Shown here piece by piece: positions 61,882 through 64,000 of a stretch of 64,000 nt of DNA (the stretch's first letter is position 1; every line of letters begins with the position of its first letter). The notes below the pieces were generated by a model. The model did not search any database and had not been told where the DNA came from. It saw only the letters and a list, made by a program, of their open reading frames with translations. Where the stretch lies: contig QEOQ01000670.1 in NCBI GenBank assembly GCA_010279815.1, positions 1,271,805 through 1,335,804 of the forward strand, given 5' to 3'. A program made the translations under genes and the position numbers. Origin of the DNA: Brachionus plicatilis. Its lineage: Eukaryota > Rotifera > Eurotatoria > Ploima > Brachionidae.

Positions 61882-62986
61882 AAAATAAAATTAAAGTTAA
61901 TAAAATGAGATATAACAATCATGATATAGCCAAGATGTAACAATCTATTCCAATTTATGTCTTTTCAACTTTCATTTTTTTGGCTTATTTACTTTACTTT
62001 GATTCTTTTTTTTTATCTCATTTTATTAACTTTAATTTTATTTTTTTTTATTTTATTCTTTAACTTATTCTGAAGGAGCTTTAGCTCGGTACAGAAAACA
62101 AATAAATAAAAAAATAAAATGATTTTTCTTTTCTATAAAGCTTTTCTACAAAAAATTTTTCTATAAAATAAATAAGTCCCACTTTTTTTATAAAAAAAAA
62201 TGAAAAATTACATTTTGAATATGAAAAAATCCGAGTGGCGGCGCCTTGCTATTATTCTCTATAGGCTCTGTTGAAAAAGCCTCATTGTTTCGATGCAAAA
62301 AGTTGAACTGACAAAAAATGTCCGAATATTCGGAACTAATTCCGGCAATGTCCACAATTATAATTCTAAATTTAAACTGAGATCCAATCTTGAGATGAGA
62401 CTCCAATTTTGCCAAGTCAATTCTTTCCAATCTTTTGTTCAAGTCGTCCCTGGTCATGGGAACCGCTTCTCTAATAAACAAACTAGCCGACGAGCTCGAG
62501 GACTCGGCGCTGAAAACATGCTTTGGTTGAAGGTCCAAATTTTTAAAGTTATCCAAAGTGACTGACTGAGCCTGGTAGAATGAAGTGTTTGCCGAGCACA
62601 AATTTTTGTCATACTCGGCCAACTTGTGCTCAAAATAGGTGTCATCATCAAAGGCCAATTTGGCCCAGCCAGATTGTCTGAGGGGCGCACACTTGACCTC
62701 GTCGCACACCGACTGGTCATCCTCGGTGAGAATGGCCTGCAGTGCCACGCTCAGCCAGCCCTTCACAACGCCCTTCTCATTTACAATGGCCACCTTGTGA
62801 ATCAACGGTATGTTGTACAGCAAGCTGCTCAGGTACACAAATGACCTTCCGATCAGTCTGAACCATGGAAATCGGTCATAAAACGGGTCGCCACCAATCA
62901 TGGTCTCCATGTTCTGCGGGTCAGGCGAAGTGGGCGATGTGTCCGCCGAGTTAAAGTACATGGTGCGCATCAGCTCCAGTCTGTGT
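47923..62986 (-). CDS. unc-104: UNC-104/KIF1-type kinesin-3, C-terminal part (5' end outside window)
   Basis: Plus-end motor that carries synaptic-vesicle precursors along axons. Eight exons here (62986-62212, 59443-59325, 59265-58943, 56270-55860, 55732-55257, 51711-51551, 48517-48026, 47971-47923) give 934 residues in one frame ending at TAA 47925-47923. Recognised parts in order: [10 protein letters not shown] and [20 protein letters not shown] after the coiled coil; [20 protein letters not shown] with [46 protein letters not shown] (KIF1B/DUF3694 region); [20 protein letters not shown] with EHQWELEKL; and a PH domain at [20 protein letters not shown] to [16 protein letters not shown], followed by the family tail SKLARRK. 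The motor and FHA domains must lie at coordinates above 64000. Introns of 0.1-3.8 kb hold at least eight mobile elements. Confidence 0.95.
48985..49165 (+). pseudogene. AT-hook-containing coding relic in a kinesin intron
   Basis: The plus strand, antisense to the host gene, reads [20 protein letters not shown] then GKRK, a [23 protein letters not shown] then [22 protein letters not shown] and KRKRKRPPK are AT-hook-like minor-groove binding motifs in tandem. One stop codon, low-complexity T-rich flanks with repeated tttttttgtgtgt. and ttggttgtgaaaa. motifs at 48830 and 49290. Probably a remnant of a mobile-element protein; no host exon fits. Confidence 0.45.
49946..50308. mobile_element. Foldback MITE, GG...CC ends, 9-bp target duplication AAATCTTTC
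   Basis: Starts GGTTTTGTGAAGTTCAGTAC and ends GTACTGAATTTCACAAAGCC, its inverse. AAATCTTTC flanks both sides (49937-49945, 50309-50317). The arms continue inverted inward (acaaaagaacagaa, aatttttttctaaa.gttta, aattctgt.aatgca, caaagttgc). Same end type as 17622-17962, 50619-50889 and 57189-57538. Confidence 0.85.
50619..50889. mobile_element. Foldback MITE, 9-bp target duplication TCAAATGAG
   Basis: TCAAATGAG at 50610-50618 and 50890-50898. Inside, the left end CATTGTAAATTTTCGAACAAA-like is the inverse of the right end TTTGTTCCAAAATTCACAATG, with tttaaaatga and acaaattgttctgcaaa also mirrored. 271 bp. The inner end order (GGCATTGTGAA on the inverse of the right end) fits the same family as 49946-50308. 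Confidence 0.8.
52360..52760. mobile_element. TTAA-flanked MITE, CACTAGAAGCACCA ends
   Basis: TTAA precedes CACTAGAAGCACCA at 52360; TGGTGCTTCTAGTG(T) ends at 52759-52760 before TTAA. Subterminal AGTCAAAATG is also mirrored. TTAA target suggests a piggyBac-type source (established for the family). Interior without coding potential. Related left end at 24731. Confidence 0.75.
53047..53935. mobile_element. Long-armed inverted-repeat element (CCTACGTTAAG ends)
   Basis: Arms of about 330 bp (53047-53375 and 53615-53935) are near-perfect inverted copies, starting CCTACGTTAAGAATATTCTT and ending with the inverse. A nested run of ttcttag/ctaagaa motifs lies in the outer 120 bp of each arm. A spacer of about 240 bp separates them. 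Flanks on both sides read AAAAAAAGA, compatible with a 9-bp duplication, though the A run makes the exact length uncertain. Lies in a kinesin intron. Confidence 0.85.
56608..56925. mobile_element. MITE with GGGTCT ends and 8-bp target duplication AATAATTT
   Basis: AATAATTT at 56600-56607 and 56926-56933. Left end GGGTCTCACCTGTTTTATGA is mirrored by TCATGAAACAGGTAAGACCC, and (CCAGTTGGT..CC)/(GG..ACCAACTGG) follows. Several further tgaccag/ctggtca motifs inside. An 8-bp duplication is typical of hAT elements. 318 bp, no frame of note. Confidence 0.8.
57189..57538. mobile_element. Foldback MITE, 9-bp target duplication TAAATTTAC (copy of the 17622 element)
   Basis: Starts GGTATTGTGAAATTTAAATA and ends with the inverse ATTTAAATTTCACAATTC; TAAATTTAC stands at 57180-57188 and 57539-57547. 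Interior markers gcaacaaagtacaacatact and gttgcac correspond to the element at 17622-17962 (acatacttttttgcac, gtacaacgaagta), so both belong to one family. Confidence 0.85.
57593..58152. mobile_element. Hairpin MITE, CAGTGGTGATTTGATAAC ends, TA target site (copy 2)
   Basis: Second copy of the element at 25879-26342, flanked by TA (57591-57592 and 58153-58154). The whole 560 bp is close to a perfect palindrome, with mirrored cgaaaaattacgttaaatac, accaaattttacgtaaat and cggccaattcaaaattcaa. It is 96 bp longer than copy 1, which has lost part of its right arm. Confidence 0.88.
58537..58808. mobile_element. hAT-type MITE, CAGAGTTGTTTAAAAGTCAC ends
   Basis: The left end CAGAGTTGTTTAAAAGTCAC is the exact inverse of the right end GTGACTTTTAAACAACTCTG. 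CAG(A/G)G is the hAT end consensus. Flanks TTCTTCAG and TCTTTCAG agree at most positions and may be a decayed 8-bp duplication. Mirrored aagtccaagtccgga-like blocks inside. 272 bp. Confidence 0.8.
60064..60780 (-). pseudogene. LINE 5' part in inverted orientation
   Basis: From 60770 downwards the minus strand reads [76 protein letters not shown] then IPNKFNTF, the region just before and into the reverse transcriptase of a LINE (SGYD.IS...LK, ..L...FN..L....IP). Further on (60423-60064), an open frame [20 protein letters not shown] ... is protein-like but unidentified. It stands head to head with the plus-strand LINE segment at 60836. Confidence 0.65.
60836..61878 (+). pseudogene. LINE 3' end with poly(A) tail, interrupted by a MITE
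   Basis: The plus strand reads [57 protein letters not shown] then [16 protein letters not shown], the block after the reverse transcriptase domain of LINEs, uninterrupted for about 100 codons. The frame is broken by an insertion at 61156-61692 and resumes at about 61696 ([17 protein letters not shown]). It ends in TACCGAGCTAGAGCTCC-TTCAGAATAAATT and an A run (61848-61878), a typical LINE 3' end. Catalytic part absent. Confidence 0.75.
61156..61692. mobile_element. pogo-like MITE nested in the LINE 3' end
   Basis: Left end CAGTAAATATTCGGTATAAG and right end CTCTTAAATCGAATTTTTACTG form imperfect inverted repeats (CAGTAAA.ATTCG.T.TAAGAG); subterminal cgatataagagaa and ttctctt are mirrored. TA precedes the left end. 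Inside, no transposase; the minus frame at 61424-61618 is not informative. It splits the LINE reading frame, so it is younger than the LINE. Confidence 0.7.
61788..62118. repeat. Inverted pair of LINE/SINE 3' tails
   Basis: 61805-61835 reads ttctgtaccgagctagagct-ccttcagaataa and 62068-62098 reads its inverse (ttattctgaaggagctttag-ctcggtacaga). Both are followed outward or inward by A/T runs and aaagttaataaaatgagat. Two retroelement tails inserted face to face, with about 60 bp between. Confidence 0.75.
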
Positions 62987-63099
62987 CTGCAAAAATAAAA
63001 AGAAGTTAATTAAGAAAATATATTTTTTTTTAAATGTGGACATGGATACGAATAGTCAAGGCACACAAGAATACAAAGCACATTTACAAGAATCTGCTA

Positions 63100-63960
63100 C
63101 TTTTCGACAAGTAAATTTCGTAAAGGTAAATTTCGACAAGGTAAATTAGACAAAAAAATTTTTTTTAGAAAGATTAATTATCAAATTAAAAAATAGAAAA
63201 AAAATTGTTGATTAGACAAAAATATTTATTAAGAAAAATTAATTGAAAACATAGAAAAAAATTAATAGTATTGAATTAATTTAGATAAATTAGCTAAGTA
63301 TTGATAAATATCTTGATCATTTCAATCATTTAAAATTTAATTTTTCTCTCATTTTATATTTAACAAAGTGATTTGGAAGAATGAAGTAAGAAACTAGTCC
63401 GAAATAGAAAGTGAGAGCGAAGAAATGAAAAGAAAACTAAAAACTAAATATAAACATTTAAAATTAAATTTTTTTTTTTTTGTTATTATTTTTGGCCTTT
63501 GTGAAATTTCATACAAAACTNNNNNNNNNNNNNNNNNNNNNNNNNNNNNNNNNNNNNNNNNNNNNNNNNNNNNNNNNNNNNNNNNNNNNNNNNNNNNNNN
63601 NNNNNNNNNNNNNNNNNNNNNNNNNNNNNNNNNNNNNNNNNNNNNNNNNNNNNNNNNNNNNNNNNNNNNNNNNNNNNNNNNNNNNNNNNNNNNNNNNNNN
63701 NNNNNNNNNNNNNNNNNNNNNNNNNNNNNNNNNNNNNNNNNNNNNNNNNNNNNNNNNNNNNNNNNNNNNNNNNNNNNNNNNNNNNNNNNNNNNNNNNNNN
63801 NNNATTATTATTATTTAATTATTATTAACTCATTTTGTATTCAAAAAAATCGTCAATTTGTCAGGTTTTATTTGTTTCGTCTAAAATTGATTTTCCTAAT
63901 TTTTATTTGTCGAAATTAAGTTGTCGAAAATTACCTTTTCCAAATCTACTTGTCGAAATG
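63100..63960. mobile_element. TIR element with TTTTCGACAAGTA-type ends, TA target, containing a gap
   Basis: The left end CTTTTCGACAAGTAAATTTC is mirrored by the right end (inverse CATTTCGACAAGTAGATTTG), continuing aaaggtaaatttcgacaa against its inverse. TA at 63098-63099 and 63961-63962. The 63521-63803 gap is inside, and just before it GGCCTTTGTGAAATTTCATA resembles the ends of the GG-type MITE family, so a second element is probably nested there. Confidence 0.75.
63521..63803. other. Assembly gap (283 N)
   Basis: Unresolved bases within the TIR element in the 5'-most visible intron of the kinesin gene. Confidence 0.99.
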
Positions 63961-64000
63961 TAAATATACCCATATACAAAGAGATGGTCAGACCAGATAG

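Noticed and set aside
63425..63919. Frames through the 63521-63803 gap
   Set aside because: Mostly undefined residues; the visible parts are A+T-rich element sequence.

Overview
The window is a piece of an animal nuclear genome: strongly A+T-rich, genes cut into many exons by introns that are often only 45-100 bp with GT/AG ends, no operons, a eukaryotic tRNA, non-LTR retrotransposon remnants and many miniature inverted-repeat elements. The gene set (PLC-beta, an SLC5 transporter, tyrosine decarboxylase, a PPP4R4-like HEAT protein, a Dbl-type RhoGEF, an FBXO16-like protein, an UNC-104/KIF1 kinesin) is metazoan. Tyrosine decarboxylase, the enzyme for tyramine/octopamine, points to an invertebrate. 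A lophotrochozoan such as a monogonont rotifer would fit the base composition and compact introns, but that is inference. Exon models were built by hand from reading frames, splice sites and family similarity. For the main genes the exon lengths add up to intact frames.

Layout: PLC-beta (-, 9-7775, complete); SLC5 symporter (+, 9984-12745, complete); tyrosine decarboxylase (+, 15205-17268, one abnormal intron); PPP4R4-like (-, 20455-26997); RhoGEF (-, 28547 to at least 31366, 5' end unresolved); a palindromic hAT element (32398-33660); an unrecognised gene (-, 34404-35143, 5' incomplete); FBXO16-like (-, 35954-37240); tRNA-Asn (-, 37494-37567); a WrbA-type flavodoxin quinone reductase with a C-terminal CaaX box (+, 37827-38523); a transposon-rich zone with a GC-rich minisatellite element and an assembly gap (39.5-44.6 kb); a J-domain protein (-, 45096-45632); and the 3' two-thirds or so of an UNC-104/KIF1 kinesin (-, 47923-62986, continuing beyond the right edge).

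Functionally these are housekeeping and neuronal-signalling genes with no operon-like linkage: Gq-coupled phosphoinositide signalling (PLC-beta), biogenic amine synthesis (tyrosine decarboxylase), vesicle transport (UNC-104), ubiquitin ligase adaptor (FBXO16), phosphatase scaffold (PPP4R4), Rho activation and solute uptake. I found no previously undescribed multi-gene system. The most unusual material is mobile DNA: a family of foldback MITEs sharing GG-NNTTGTGAA-type ends with 9-bp target duplications, long hairpin MITEs with TA duplications inside introns, a hAT element folded into a palindrome with a visible 8-bp duplication, a GC-rich minisatellite enclosed by terminal inverted repeats, and a LINE whose 5' part is inverted relative to its 3' part and which carries a nested MITE.
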